Positions 41,794 to 51,474 are shown, counted from the stretch's first letter. The stretch: DNA of 64,000 nt from Sphingobacterium spiritivorum (GCF_016725325.1 NZ_CP068083.1:4464001-4528000), one strand, 5' to 3'. Notes: generated by a model not told the origin, from the sequence alone. Translations and numbers: made by a program.

Positions 41794-42981
41794 TTAATCA
41801 AATTTAAAAAAGACATCTTCAAGACCTCTTTCAAAATTGAAATTTATATTTTCTTTCAGCAGTTTACGCTCTTTAAAATCCTGATCTGTTTTAAATAGTT
41901 TTCCCGATTTCGTTACGACATAATAATATCCGTTCTGATAAGATAAGCCCATCAGCGTATCCGATTCCGGCCATGCATATTTCTGCAGCACTTTTCCTTT
42001 TTTACTGACCGTAACAATGTGTGTACTTGTATTCAACACAAAATCGTCATCAGTTGGTACCAATGAAAGAATCTCTGTTCCGGAATTGGACACTTCCTCT
42101 GCATGTTTTCCGTCAGAAAATATACCAGGATCCTTTAAGTCAAGCTCCCATTTTAATTTTCCGCTCCCCTTATCTATACTTAGGAGTTTATTATTTCCGA
42201 TCAGGATCTGATCATCATGTATCAGCAGATTGGTACTGATGTACAGATTTTCATCTTGTGGTGAAAAAGTCCATACAGCTTCCAAATTATCGTTCCAGCA
42301 AATTACTGTACCTTTTTCTGTCAGAAGAAAAATCTTATTTTCATTTATCCTGACGGGAAAAGATGACCCTTCATCAAAATTGTAACTCTGCAGCAGTTTT
42401 CCGTTTGTGGCGGATAACTTCAGTAATCGGTAACCAATATTCATATAGACTGAACTTCCCAAAATTTGCGGAGCACTTAATAAAGGTACTTCAGATTGGT
42501 ATATCCAGTTCTCTTTTAATGTGGGAATGTCTACTGATTTGATCTCGCCATGACTGTTTGCAAATAACATTGCATTTTGGTAAACGGTAGGCTCCTGATA
42601 AAAATGCACAAATCTGACATCCGAAAAATTATAGTCATAATATTGCTGATCCGGAGAAACCTTATCTTCATAAGTCCACTTCTCTTTCCCTGTACTGCGG
42701 TCCAGACCCACTATACGGGCGTTCAAATAGCTTTTTATAACTTCATCTTTGTAAAAGGAAAAATAAGTCAGTTCATCTATATTGCTATCCCGGACTTCTT
42801 TTTCCCACAGCAGTTGATCGTGTACAATATCAAATGCATAGACACTGCCGGCATTTGTCGTGATGAAAAGATTAGTTTTTGCCGGACTTTTGCTTCCGTT
42901 ATCCTTACATCCTCCAAACAGAGAAATTACAGCACCTGTAATACAAAGTAATTTAGTCGAGACGGTCTTTATTAAGTTCAT
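41794..42981 (-). CDS. PQQ-like beta-propeller lipoprotein
   Basis: The protein has about 395 residues from the ATG at 42981 and a lipoprotein signal (TKLLCITGAVISLFGGC). The mature part is a seven- or eight-bladed propeller of the PQQ/outer-membrane type with recurring blade patterns: SVYAFDIVHDQLLWEKEV, IVGLDRSTGKEKWTYED, EIKSVDIPTLKENWIYQ, KLLSIDKGSGKLKWELDL, HIVTVSKKGKVLQKYAWP. Such propellers usually act as protein-protein scaffolds. Its start overlaps the end of the upstream 228-residue gene by about 29 bp, so the two are coupled. Confidence 0.78.
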   Translation of the reverse strand: MNLIKTVSTKLLCITGAVISLFGGCKDNGSKSPAKTNLFITTNAGSVYAFDIVHDQLLWEKEVRDSNIDELTYFSFYKDEVIKSYLNARIVGLDRSTGKEKWTYEDKVSPDQQYYDYNFSDVRFVHFYQEPTVYQNAMLFANSHGEIKSVDIPTLKENWIYQSEVPLLSAPQILGSSVYMNIGYRLLKLSATNGKLLQSYNFDEGSSFPVRINENKIFLLTEKGTVICWNDNLEAVWTFSPQDENLYISTNLLIHDDQILIGNNKLLSIDKGSGKLKWELDLKDPGIFSDGKHAEEVSNSGTEILSLVPTDDDFVLNTSTHIVTVSKKGKVLQKYAWPESDTLMGLSYQNGYYYVVTKSGKLFKTDQDFKERKLLKENINFNFERGLEDVFFKFD

Positions 42982-43639
42982 AATCAAAAGGAATAGTTTG
43001 GCTGAAATCTGTTATATACCACGTTGTTGGATCACTTGCAAATTTTACAAAGTCATAGACTATATTCAGTGGCATCTGGATATTACCCAGATTTACCCCA
43101 TTAGTATTGTATGCAGTCACCATAGCAGTCACCCGTGCAATCTCTTCTTCGTTATCATCTCTTTTTTGAAGTGGAGCATTATACCCTTTTCCGATCCGTA
43201 TATGTGCATCGTTAGATTTTAATAAATTGACTACTTCCTGCTTATATCTTCTTACTATCGCATATTGTGCCTCTTCATCTGTCGGAACATCTTCTGCCGG
43301 CACTAACTTACTGAAGTCTATGGTTTTAATATAATCGTATTCCTCTTTGACACTTTCAGGAACAAACTCTCCAGTCCTGATCTGCTTTCCCCACATCAAC
43401 GTATCCAGTGGTTCTGAAATAGCACGGCTTGCATAATCTACTCCTACACTTATGGTGTCTGCTCCGGCAGCCTCACCGTTATTTATATCTGATGAAGATG
43501 AGCTACTCAGAAACTCATCTTTGAAATCACGGATATGATGAGGGATATGGTGCCAGCCAACCACAAAATGAAGAAATAATAAGACAAACAGAATAATACT
43601 GCTAATTACAATCAACATGGTGCGTTTTTTTCCTTTCAT
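42953..43639 (-). CDS. membrane-anchored protein of unknown function
   Basis: The 228-residue protein has one N-terminal transmembrane helix (MLIVISSIILFVLLFLHFVVGW) and a periplasmic domain beginning with a Ser/Asp-rich linker (LSSSSSSDINNGE). Its C-terminal half has AQYAIVRRYKQEVVNLLKSNDAHIRIGKGYN, RVTAMVTAYNTNGVNLG and a final aromatic stretch. No family is recognised. The gene overlaps the downstream beta-propeller gene and follows the DUF2931-like gene by 45 bp. Confidence 0.55.
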   Translation of the reverse strand: MKGKKRTMLIVISSIILFVLLFLHFVVGWHHIPHHIRDFKDEFLSSSSSSDINNGEAAGADTISVGVDYASRAISEPLDTLMWGKQIRTGEFVPESVKEEYDYIKTIDFSKLVPAEDVPTDEEAQYAIVRRYKQEVVNLLKSNDAHIRIGKGYNAPLQKRDDNEEEIARVTAMVTAYNTNGVNLGNIQMPLNIVYDFVKFASDPTTWYITDFSQTIPFDYELNKDRLD

Positions 43640-43684
43640 AATGTAATGGATGATTTCTTTGTTTAAAATATATGTTATTAGTTA

Positions 43685-44320
43685 TCACTTCAGATCATAG
43701 GTTGTACTATCCTGATAATCTGTATTATAATAGTTGTTCTTAATATTTAGGCTGATGCTGTCACTCAATTTGTCAAACATCTCTGTTATATATTCCTGTT
43801 TATTATATTGTTTGGCATAATACAGGTCCTGTGGTATTGGTTCTACCGGAGTTAGTTTTGTTTTGAGTAATAATGTTGTTCCCATCGCCTCATTACTGCA
43901 CCATAACATGATCCAGCCTTTGTTAGCGATTCCCAGGCTGAATGTATTATGCTGACCGGCTTTCTTATATTTTTCCCACGCCTCCGGATTGAAATCTTTA
44001 ATCGGGACACTCCTACGGTAGAATAGACTATCCGTATAAGAGAAATATACAATATAGAGTGAATCAGGAAAATTCAAAAAACTGTTGTCAACTGAAGGAT
44101 CTGACTGTTTCCAGGCAAAATAATCGGGATTCGGATAATTAAAATTACCATAATCATCACTGTCACCACTTTTCAGATAGATTTCCCGGACTCTTAGCGG
44201 TTCAGATGTAAATAATAATGTACTGTAATCAATCTTTTTACTCCGGTCTATAAAGGCAATCACCACTAAAATAATAATGATCAGCATCAACAGACTGTAT
44301 ATTTTATTAAGGATATTCAT
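43685..44320 (-). CDS. DUF2931-like membrane-anchored protein
   Basis: The 211-residue protein has an N-terminal helix (IYSLLMLIIIILVVIAFI) and a domain resembling DUF2931: LNFPDSLYIVYFSYTDSLFYRRSVPI and GIANKGWIMLWCSNEAMGTTLLLKTKLTPVEPI, typical of this Bacteroidota and Proteobacteria family of unknown function. DUF2931 genes often occur among orphan immunity or secretion-linked loci. The neighbouring 99-residue gene ends 3 bp before it, so both are one transcription unit with the genes downstream. Confidence 0.65.
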   Translation of the reverse strand: MNILNKIYSLLMLIIIILVVIAFIDRSKKIDYSTLLFTSEPLRVREIYLKSGDSDDYGNFNYPNPDYFAWKQSDPSVDNSFLNFPDSLYIVYFSYTDSLFYRRSVPIKDFNPEAWEKYKKAGQHNTFSLGIANKGWIMLWCSNEAMGTTLLLKTKLTPVEPIPQDLYYAKQYNKQEYITEMFDKLSDSISLNIKNNYYNTDYQDSTTYDLK

Positions 44321-44323
44321 GGT

Positions 44324-44623
44324 TTAGTTTTTATAAGCTGCAGCCAATCCACTGATATAATAAAGAAATCCTGCAAACAAACTGAGTAACACAATTAGCA
44401 GAATTAAAAAAATAACCGCTGCGGACTTAAACCGCGGTCTGTAATAGGCGACAAAGCTGAACTGCAATACGGCAATCACTCCTAAATAAATTACCGGTAT
44501 TAAAAACTGATCATTTTCAGAAGGAAGAATAAGTCCAAGATAGATTAAGATCAGAATATACAGGAGTGCCAGAAGCTTTGCACTCAGCGATCTTGATGTA
44601 TTTATATTTTCAATAGATTGCAT
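44324..44623 (-). CDS. small three-helix membrane protein
   Basis: This 99-residue protein has hydrophobic helices at about residues 14-32 (AKLLALLYILILIYLGLIL), 40-58 (LIPVIYLGVIAVLQFSFVA) and 66-92 (SAAVIFLILLIVLLSLFAGFLYYISGL). No family is recognised. It is the first gene of the five-gene run ending at 41198. Confidence 0.55.
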   Translation of the reverse strand: MQSIENINTSRSLSAKLLALLYILILIYLGLILPSENDQFLIPVIYLGVIAVLQFSFVAYYRPRFKSAAVIFLILLIVLLSLFAGFLYYISGLAAAYKN

Positions 44624-45020
44624 TGTATTTTCTTAAATTAACTGTTACGTATTAAATTCTTTCCATATTCTAAGCACAGACTCTAATCTTCATATGCTGT
44701 CAAACGTTTTAATCCAGAGCAAATGTAACTATGACAAGCTTAATATAATGTACAAATATACATTTGCGTATGATCAGTCCAGATTAGTATCAATCTGACC
44801 ATTATTTGCCAGATATCGATAACGTACAGATAGCAATGCCGGTGCGCCTGTCATTAGAATGTTAAAGAGTCGCTTAGCTCTGGTTAGTTTTAATCTGAAT
44901 AATCATGTTAACGGATTAAAGATTGATCTGCGCAAATTACAAGCCAATCTAAACGAATTTAAATCCAAACTCCGGATTTGCAGTCCTTTTATTTAGCTTT
45001 AGGTTCCAAAATCTGATGAT
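44624..45020. other. gene-free divergent intergenic region
   Basis: This stretch of 397 bp between divergent genes has no supported gene. A weak hairpin (CAGATT and AATCTG, about 44780-44797) is visible. It presumably contains the promoters for both directions. Confidence 0.35.
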
Positions 45021-46097
45021 ATGAAATTAACATCCATTTATTTAATGCTTTGTATGCTGATATTAAGCAGTCTGTCCCTTTATGCACAGACACTGGATTC
45101 AATTGCATTAGCAAAAATCGGAGATCAGCTTGTCCAGCTGGAGTTGCAACAGGCGGAAGGAAAAACCACACCTGGCGATAACTGTGTAAGAGATGAAGAT
45201 GGAAATTTTCTCTCCTGCTATACTGCTGAATCTTCACCACTTTGGGTGGATGATTTCAATCATGACGGTTTTCCGGATGCCGTTTTTCAATTTATGGATG
45301 AGGGGCTCGGAGGAGGTGGCAACGCTTATGGATTTAATTATATCATAGTGCTTTTAGATGCAAAAAAAACTATCATCGATCAATATTCAATTTTCGGTGG
45401 CGGTAAATTTTCTTTTGGTCATTTATCTATCGATCGTGTAGATAAAGGAAAAATATATGCCACCTACGACGAAAATCCAATGTCCAGATCAGCCAGTGAT
45501 AATGATGACGACGAATTGAAACACGTACAAGTCGTCTTTTCCCTTCAGGATAATAAAATTGTTGAAGAAACTTATAAAAATTGTCCTGTGGCAGATGTAA
45601 AGAAACAAATATTTAATCCGGATAATCAGCAACAGCTAAAAATCACATCAGGTATGGATGATCAGTTCAATGAAGACTATACAGAAGTTATTACTTTATC
45701 AGATCGCACACAATTTACGGCCAATTTGAGCGGCTGTGAGGATCTTGAACTTTATTTCAGCCGTACTATACCGTTTAAAAAGGAACTGGAATTTAACAAA
45801 TCTTCTATAAAACAGGAATTATTGCTTAACATTCTGTATTTACGGGAAAATACTTTATTTAAATCCATATTAACACAAACCTACTTACAGTTGACCAATC
45901 TCAATAAAGAACTGATCAAAACAGATAAAGATGGCGGGGCGGCTCTTCATTTCACACTGTCCGATAAATGGGCAGCTAATCTCTTCATTTCTGGAAATGA
46001 AGAGCAGGGAACCTTTATTACTATACGATATGTCAGACCCAAATATGCAGAATCTATGGATTTCTGGGAGAGTATGGAAAGTAAAGCAAAGCTGTAA
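45021..46097 (+). CDS. secreted protein with Asp-rich calcium-loop-like motif, unknown
   Basis: The 358-residue protein has a signal peptide (residues 1-23, ending LYAQ). Around residue 75 it carries WVDDFNHDGFPDAVFQFMDEGLGGGGNAYGFNY, a calcium-binding-loop-like pattern (DxNxDGxxD) as seen in VCBS/FG-GAP or dockerin-like repeats, present here once. The rest is beta-rich with YATYDENPMSRSASDNDDDELKHV. No family is recognised. It is monocistronic, followed by a GC-rich hairpin. Confidence 0.6.
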   Translation: MKLTSIYLMLCMLILSSLSLYAQTLDSIALAKIGDQLVQLELQQAEGKTTPGDNCVRDEDGNFLSCYTAESSPLWVDDFNHDGFPDAVFQFMDEGLGGGGNAYGFNYIIVLLDAKKTIIDQYSIFGGGKFSFGHLSIDRVDKGKIYATYDENPMSRSASDNDDDELKHVQVVFSLQDNKIVEETYKNCPVADVKKQIFNPDNQQQLKITSGMDDQFNEDYTEVITLSDRTQFTANLSGCEDLELYFSRTIPFKKELEFNKSSIKQELLLNILYLRENTLFKSILTQTYLQLTNLNKELIKTDKDGGAALHFTLSDKWAANLFISGNEEQGTFITIRYVRPKYAESMDFWESMESKAKL

Positions 46098-46119
46098 ATA
46101 ACAGGACTTGTCCTGTTAT
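46098..46119 (+). terminator. possible terminator hairpin
   Basis: A 10-bp perfect stem (ATAACAGGAC and GTCCTGTTAT) with a TT loop directly follows the stop codon at 46097. There is no T run, so termination efficiency is uncertain. Confidence 0.45.
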
Positions 46120-46216
46120 AATGCCAATCCCGTTTCCGAATACGTGCAAATGACCCGTAATTTTTTCAAATGATTGCAGGAAATGTTACCTTCGCTCCCA
46201 AAGCCGGTACACATAT

Positions 46217-46738
46217 ATGAAAAATATCATAGCCATAGTAGGAAGTGCAAGTGCAGCATCTTCAAGCCATAAAATTCTGGAATTTTTAAAAACTCACTTA
46301 GAAAAGGAGATTAATCTTTTGGTATTTGACCGGTTGAAGGAGTTACCACATTTTGATCCGCAAGAGAGTATAGATCGTCCCCCAATAGAGATTATTGCGC
46401 TACGACAGATTATACAGGATGCAGATGCGGTACTGATCTGTACACCTGAATATGTTTTCAGTATTCCCAGCGGATTAAAAAATCTTCTGGAATGGTGTGT
46501 GGCTACTACAATATGGATGGATAAACCTGCTGGTATTATTACGGCATCTACAGATGGAAAAAATGCGCATGAGCAACTTCAGATGCTGTTACGTACATTG
46601 GGTGCATCTGTAGAAGAAAACACCTGCCTGCATATACCGGCCGTAAAAAGCAAAATAAATCAGGAGGGTCAGATTGCAGATCCGGATACACAGGAAGCTC
46701 TTATTCATCTCGCAAAAAACGTACAGAGAGCCCTTTAA
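46217..46738 (+). CDS. NADPH-dependent FMN reductase family protein
   Basis: This 173-residue flavodoxin-fold protein has the FMN-phosphate loop IVGSASAASSSHKILEF and the FMN ring region DAVLICTPEYVFSIPSGLKNLLEWCV, as in azoreductase/ChrR/NQR-type proteins. It should reduce FMN, quinones or similar compounds with NAD(P)H. It is monocistronic and has no linked genes. The substrate is unknown. Confidence 0.9.
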   Translation: MKNIIAIVGSASAASSSHKILEFLKTHLEKEINLLVFDRLKELPHFDPQESIDRPPIEIIALRQIIQDADAVLICTPEYVFSIPSGLKNLLEWCVATTIWMDKPAGIITASTDGKNAHEQLQMLLRTLGASVEENTCLHIPAVKSKINQEGQIADPDTQEALIHLAKNVQRAL

Positions 46739-47053
46739 TCCTTAAGTCTTATACTTACGGGTAGAATCACTGGGAACGAGAATTTATAATCTTATAGTTG
46801 CAAATCCAATTTGTAATTTAATTCTACATTTCATTGTCTACAGATACATACGCTCTTTACTATTTTGCTACAAAGCTGTATATCTGACAGATACAAACTT
46901 TACGCAAATAAAAAAATAGAACAATCGATTGCGTTAATTAAAAAAATGAATATTAAAGAATTTTAAGACACTTTAATTATTACTGTTTTTTCCTTTTAAG
47001 AATACAGGCACAGTTTTGGCTTTCGGTTTAGTCTAACTCAATGCTATCAAATT
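46739..47053. other. gene-free intergenic region
   Basis: This 315-bp, AT-rich stretch between two plus-strand genes holds no gene that I can support; it presumably carries the promoter of the M60 peptidase gene. Confidence 0.4.
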
Positions 47054-48922
47054 ATGAAAAACAGGACAACTCCTGCCCTTCTGTTTATGAGTGGGCTACT
47101 CTTTGGAGCTTCGTTATTAAGCTCCTGTACAAAGGAAATTCTAAATGCAAAAACCGATGAAAACCCAACTGCGCTGGATATGGCCAATACCAGTACGGCT
47201 GTTCCAACCAACCCTTACTATGTATTGGATTCCATAGGCAAACCTCAGCAAATTTTCAGAGAAACAATCAATTCCACAACTTTGAGAAACCGCCTGAAAA
47301 CAAGTTATGAGCCTACCCGGATTCTACCCACGGGATATTACGTAGCTCCTAATCAGACCTTTACTATCAATGTAAATCTGCAACAGGGTTCCACCTTGCC
47401 TAAAGTACAGGTGGGAACACATTCCCGCAATCACGACTATTCATACAATCCACCTGTTTATAATCTGTCGTCAGGAAACAACACCATTACCGCAAATGCG
47501 GATGGAGGAATTATCTGGATTACGTATGAGCAACCGACCAATGCAACTACTGCTCCGGCAGCCAGCGCATTGCTGTCCTTCTCCGGAAATATCTCCAGAA
47601 TACCGGTTTATATCAAGAATAGCACCTCATTAAGCAACTGGCAAAATCAACTCCTCACCTACAATGGAGCCACGGATGTATTGATGGTAGGGCAAAATGT
47701 ATATATGGTATATGCTAAAGGTTTACACGCTGCTGTATCAACCCAAAATAATGATCTGATTTTAAATAGTGCTGATGCAGCCTGGGATATTCACTACAAT
47801 TATGCAGGTTTAAATAACAGCAGCACACAGCATACGAGACCTATAATTCCACATTTGATGGTACAGACAGAAGTTCCTTTTGGTTTATATTATGCGTTTT
47901 TTTATCGTACAGCTTATGCAAATTATGACGCTCATAAAGTATTTGGGGAGGATATCGTAACCAACTGGGGCGTATGGCATGAATTTGGTCATTTGATGCA
48001 AATGCATCCTATAGACTGGGACGGGCTCGGTGAGGTAACGGTTAATATATTCAGTCTGAAAGCAGAGCGTGCATTGGGGATCACACCGACAAGATTAACC
48101 AAAGACAATATATGGCCTCAGGTACATACTTACCTGACGGGTACAGGTACCAAAAATTTTGATTCGCAGAGTGTGTGGGTGAAGTTAGCTATGTTTCACC
48201 AACTATGGCTGGCCTATGGAGACTCTTTCTATACCAATTTATATCGCTCTGTTCGTGAAGATACAGGCACATACAGCTCTAGTGATGCAAAAAAGAAGAA
48301 TTTTATACTAAAAGCATGTCAGCAGTCCGGACATAATCTGACTAGCTTCTTTCAGGCATGGGGTATTCAGGACAACAGTCTGAATATCTACGCTGCAGTA
48401 GCAGCCCTTAATTTGCCTTCGCCATCGTATGATCTCTCCCAACTGACAGATTCCTATACCCCGGGACAAAGTCTTATCGAAAATGGAAACATCTATCAGA
48501 TTGTTTCAGCCGTAAATAATAGCAGTGTGGTAGATGTAAACAGCCATACACCAGCTAATTCCACTCCGGTTACCTTGTGGTCCAGAAATAATCCGGCAAG
48601 TAATAATCAGAAGTTTCTTGCCAGAAGATTATCAGGAGGCCAGTATGTATTCAAATCCATGGCAGATACTACAAAAGTGTTAGATGTACAAGGTGGCGGA
48701 TCAGCTGACGGGACCACTATTATTGTATATGGATACCATGGCGGAAATGCCCAGCGTTGGGATGTAGCTGATGCAGGTGCTGGATATGTATATTTAAAAT
48801 CTGCAGTAGGAACTAATAAATCACTGGATGTCAAAAACGGTGCTACAGCCAACGGTACGCTTATGCAGATATGGACTTCGGGAACAGGAAATTCGCAAAA
48901 GTTCAAACTGATCAAGCAATAG
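47054..48922 (+). CDS. M60 family metallopeptidase with C-terminal ricin-type lectin domain
   Basis: The 622-residue lipoprotein (signal LLFGASLLSSC) has an M60 (enhancin-like) N-terminal domain (TGYYVAPNQTFTINVNLQQ, HSRNHDYSYNPPVYNLSSGNNTI) and the gluzincin catalytic motif WHEFGHLMQMHPIDWDGLGEVTVNIFS, giving HExxH plus a downstream Glu. The last 150 residues are a ricin-B-type beta-trefoil (KVLDVQGGGSADGTTIIVYGYHGGNAQRWDV, LDVKNGATANGTLMQIW). M60 enzymes degrade mucins or other O-glycoproteins; the lectin module would target glycans. It is monocistronic with a terminator and possibly acts at the cell surface. Confidence 0.92.
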   Translation: MKNRTTPALLFMSGLLFGASLLSSCTKEILNAKTDENPTALDMANTSTAVPTNPYYVLDSIGKPQQIFRETINSTTLRNRLKTSYEPTRILPTGYYVAPNQTFTINVNLQQGSTLPKVQVGTHSRNHDYSYNPPVYNLSSGNNTITANADGGIIWITYEQPTNATTAPAASALLSFSGNISRIPVYIKNSTSLSNWQNQLLTYNGATDVLMVGQNVYMVYAKGLHAAVSTQNNDLILNSADAAWDIHYNYAGLNNSSTQHTRPIIPHLMVQTEVPFGLYYAFFYRTAYANYDAHKVFGEDIVTNWGVWHEFGHLMQMHPIDWDGLGEVTVNIFSLKAERALGITPTRLTKDNIWPQVHTYLTGTGTKNFDSQSVWVKLAMFHQLWLAYGDSFYTNLYRSVREDTGTYSSSDAKKKNFILKACQQSGHNLTSFFQAWGIQDNSLNIYAAVAALNLPSPSYDLSQLTDSYTPGQSLIENGNIYQIVSAVNNSSVVDVNSHTPANSTPVTLWSRNNPASNNQKFLARRLSGGQYVFKSMADTTKVLDVQGGGSADGTTIIVYGYHGGNAQRWDVADAGAGYVYLKSAVGTNKSLDVKNGATANGTLMQIWTSGTGNSQKFKLIKQ

Positions 48923-48941
48923 AACCATATTAATGACACTC

Positions 48942-48977
48942 AAAGCCTGTCTCTGGTTAATTTCAAAGACAGGCTTT
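48942..48977 (+). terminator. terminator of the M60 peptidase gene
   Basis: An 11-bp perfect stem (AAAGCCTGTCT and AGACAGGCTTT) with a 14-nt loop is followed by a T-rich tail (TTTATTTTATTT), 20 bp after the peptidase stop. Confidence 0.85.
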
Positions 48978-48982
48978 TTATT

Positions 48983-49615
48983 TTATTTGACGTTTTTCTT
49001 ATAATAACTGTAAAGTGTATCTATATCATTTGAGCAGAGAACCGGCATTGCTTCTTTTACAACCGAATCTTCCCAATCCCACCATCTCATTTCCAGTAAG
49101 AGTGCGATATGATTTTCGCTGAATCTCTTCTTAATCAATTTGGCAGGATTGCCACCAATGATCGAATAGGGTTCTACATCCTTCGTAACTAAAGCCCGGC
49201 TTCCGATTACTGCTCCATGTCCGATAGTAATACCCGGCATGATCATCGCCTCACTTCCAATCCATACATCATTGCCTATTAACGTGTCTCCTGCACGTTG
49301 AAATCCATCTTTACTTTCTGTAAAATGCAATACTTCAGACATGTAAAAAAAGGGAAAACTGGATACCCAGTCGTACCTGTGCCCCTGATTACCAGCCATA
49401 ATAAAACTAGCACCACTGCCAATGGAACAATAGGAACCAATTATCAATTTGTCCACATCATCTCTGTCAGGAAACAAATAGCGGGCACAGTCATCAAACG
49501 AATGACCATGATAATAGCCGGAATAATAGGAATATTTACCTGCGATAATATTAGGGTTGGTGATATGATCACATATGATTTTACCCATGAAAGGGCTTTC
49601 GAAAAAATTATTCAT
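48983..49615 (-). CDS. catB: type B chloramphenicol acetyltransferase (xenobiotic acetyltransferase)
   Basis: The 210-residue protein is a left-handed beta-helix acetyltransferase of the CatB/Vat group. It contains the group hallmark ISGKYSYYSGYYHGHSF-type region (AGKYSYYSGYYHGHSFDDCARYLFPD), IGSYCSIGSGASFIMAGNQGHR (catalytic His), WIGSEAMIMPGITIGHGAVIGSRALVTKDVEPYSIIGGNPAKLIKKRF, and the C-terminal aromatic MRWWDW. Family members acetylate chloramphenicol or streptogramins. It is monocistronic and intact, so resistance is plausible, but drug specificity is not provable from sequence. Confidence 0.93.
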   Translation of the reverse strand: MNNFFESPFMGKIICDHITNPNIIAGKYSYYSGYYHGHSFDDCARYLFPDRDDVDKLIIGSYCSIGSGASFIMAGNQGHRYDWVSSFPFFYMSEVLHFTESKDGFQRAGDTLIGNDVWIGSEAMIMPGITIGHGAVIGSRALVTKDVEPYSIIGGNPAKLIKKRFSENHIALLLEMRWWDWEDSVVKEAMPVLCSNDIDTLYSYYKKNVK

Positions 49616-49762
49616 TTTTGTAGCATATTATTTTAAATCCAATTCAATAACAGGGCAGTCTGTTTTTCTACCCCAACTTAAATCCTCAATAAGATGCTAA
49701 TCTGATAATTTCATATTCAAATATATTAAAAAAATGATGGAACGTTGTATCTCATTCTGTTC

Positions 49763-50326
49763 TTACGCTAATTCCATATCGAGCAATACTGTTTCCTCCT
49801 GATTTTCATTCCGGATAAGAATCCCCAGATAATCAAAAGCATTTCTTTTTAAGTATGCCAGACTCCTGTATTGATTCTCAAGCGTATATATTTCCCGATT
49901 CTCATTCAACTCAAATTCATCCTCAAAATCTACACTAGAGTTGGTCCACATAAATATATTAAACTCACTCCTTCCCTCCTTATCGCTATACTGGTTACTT
50001 TTTGCAGAAGAATAGTTAAGCGTTTCGACTAACAAAGCATTGTAACCATGTATTCTTTCATCAAACAATACAATTTTGAAATTTTCGCCAACAGGCTCTG
50101 CCCAGATGACAAGAGGTGTATCGTCGTCATTCATAATAATCCCGTAGTCATCTATTATACCGGAATAATAAATCCGAAAAAGGGTTTGTTCCTTAAATGA
50201 TAACTTTCCGACCCAATCAAGACTATCCAGCCAGACAGGATTTTCATCAAAATATCTGACTGTGTCATTATCCAAATCCGTCACCCTATCATGCAGATGA
50301 TCAGGTGTACTATTTATTGCAGACAT
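49763..50326 (-). CDS. unknown soluble protein, immunity-like context
   Basis: This 187-residue acidic soluble protein has no signal peptide. Segments include WVGKLSFKEQTLFRIYYSGIIDDYGIIMNDDDTPLVIW, FKIVLFDERIHGYNALLVETL and SLAYLKRNAFDYLGILIR. It has the size and acidity of an orphan immunity protein and heads into a run of four further small genes on the same strand, but no family is recognised. Confidence 0.5.
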   Translation of the reverse strand: MSAINSTPDHLHDRVTDLDNDTVRYFDENPVWLDSLDWVGKLSFKEQTLFRIYYSGIIDDYGIIMNDDDTPLVIWAEPVGENFKIVLFDERIHGYNALLVETLNYSSAKSNQYSDKEGRSEFNIFMWTNSSVDFEDEFELNENREIYTLENQYRSLAYLKRNAFDYLGILIRNENQEETVLLDMELA

Positions 50327-50362
50327 ATAGTATAATTATAAATGACAGAATAATTTATAAAA

Positions 50363-50872
50363 TTAATCAAAACGTGTCATCGCTGTATTTTTATTTTTGA
50401 AAATCATCAACAAAAGATACAAAGAGAGTCCTGTTCCGGCACTTACACAGAACATAAAAGGTAATTCCTTCAAATCAAAATCCCCATAACACCCATACTC
50501 ATAAAAATAAGTAAACCAGCCAAGATCATTAATAAAGCCGGTTATGTAGTCCGAATAAAAGAATCTGCTGACTAAAGCAGCACTACACAACGGTATTATA
50601 AACAAAATCAAAGCAGAGATAAACAGGCGAGCTTTTTTACAGACTATTTTTCTGCTGATGTAAAATATCCATCCGAAAAATGCCACAAAATAAAGAGGTA
50701 ACACAAAAAGAGCTCCCCTGTAGTCGTGTCCGGGAGTACCTTCACATGGCCCTGTCACTTTATCTGCAAAAGGAAGAAATACAAGCATATAAGCCAACCA
50801 TCCTAAAGTAAACAGCAAACAATGCAGACTTGTATGATCTTCCGGTTTTTGAATGATATCTCTTGTATGCAT
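50363..50872 (-). CDS. four-helix membrane protein of unknown function
   Basis: This 169-residue protein has hydrophobic segments near residues 20-38 (LLFTLGWLAYMLVFLPFAD), 53-72, 85-105 and 137-160, and two external loops, one with CEGTPGHDYRG and one with YEYGCYGDFDLKELPFM. No family is recognised. It lies 12 bp after the 195-residue membrane gene and is probably in the same operon. Confidence 0.55.
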   Translation of the reverse strand: MHTRDIIQKPEDHTSLHCLLFTLGWLAYMLVFLPFADKVTGPCEGTPGHDYRGALFVLPLYFVAFFGWIFYISRKIVCKKARLFISALILFIIPLCSAALVSRFFYSDYITGFINDLGWFTYFYEYGCYGDFDLKELPFMFCVSAGTGLSLYLLLMIFKNKNTAMTRFD

Positions 50873-50884
50873 ACTGATGTTTCT

Positions 50885-51472
50885 TTACCTGAAGAGAACC
50901 TTCTTTTTAATAATTTTACCGCTGGATTTGTCAAATGTCAATGTCTTATTCGGACCACCATAGAATAAAGTCAATGTAAGCGTACTATCTGTTTCACTCT
51001 CAAACAGAATATCCTTGGCATATCGTATTTTAACTTCAAGATTATCATTAAGCAAATCGTGGTCATCACATTGAAAGATCTGTTTCTCAATCAGTCCCTT
51101 TTTCTCAATAACCTGCAAGACAGGATATGTCATCACACTGTAGCCGACTATCTGAGCGCGGTATTCCGAATTCAAATCTGTTTTCAACCATAATCCAAAG
51201 GGTGTGGTAGAAAGTATGAATGCAAAAAACGGCATTCCCATTGGCAGCATACTTAATACCAGACCTAAAATTATGCCGCCTAAAAGAAGTTTTGCCAGTA
51301 TTTTTTTCCAAAATAAAATAATTGAAGTAAAACTCCCTAAAAACCACAACCATACCAATGCTACATCACTATAATAACCCTGCAAACTTATCCTGAAAAA
51401 ACCATAGGCGAGTAAATCTGCTGCCAGTAAAACAGTTATAACTCCATAAACCTTAAGAATGATGTTTTTCAT
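50885..51472 (-). CDS. membrane protein with three helices and soluble C-terminal domain
   Basis: The 195-residue protein has three N-terminal helices (KVYGVITVLLAADLLAYGFF, VALVWLWFLGSFTSIILFW, LLLGGIILGLVLSMLPMGMPFFAFIL) and a C-terminal domain of about 75 residues that is beta-rich (NLEVKIRYAKDILFESETDSTLTLTLFYGGPNKTLTF). No family is recognised. It is flanked by two further membrane protein genes with gaps of 12 and 2 bp. Confidence 0.55.
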   Translation of the reverse strand: MKNIILKVYGVITVLLAADLLAYGFFRISLQGYYSDVALVWLWFLGSFTSIILFWKKILAKLLLGGIILGLVLSMLPMGMPFFAFILSTTPFGLWLKTDLNSEYRAQIVGYSVMTYPVLQVIEKKGLIEKQIFQCDDHDLLNDNLEVKIRYAKDILFESETDSTLTLTLFYGGPNKTLTFDKSSGKIIKKKVLFR

Positions 51473-51474
51473 AG

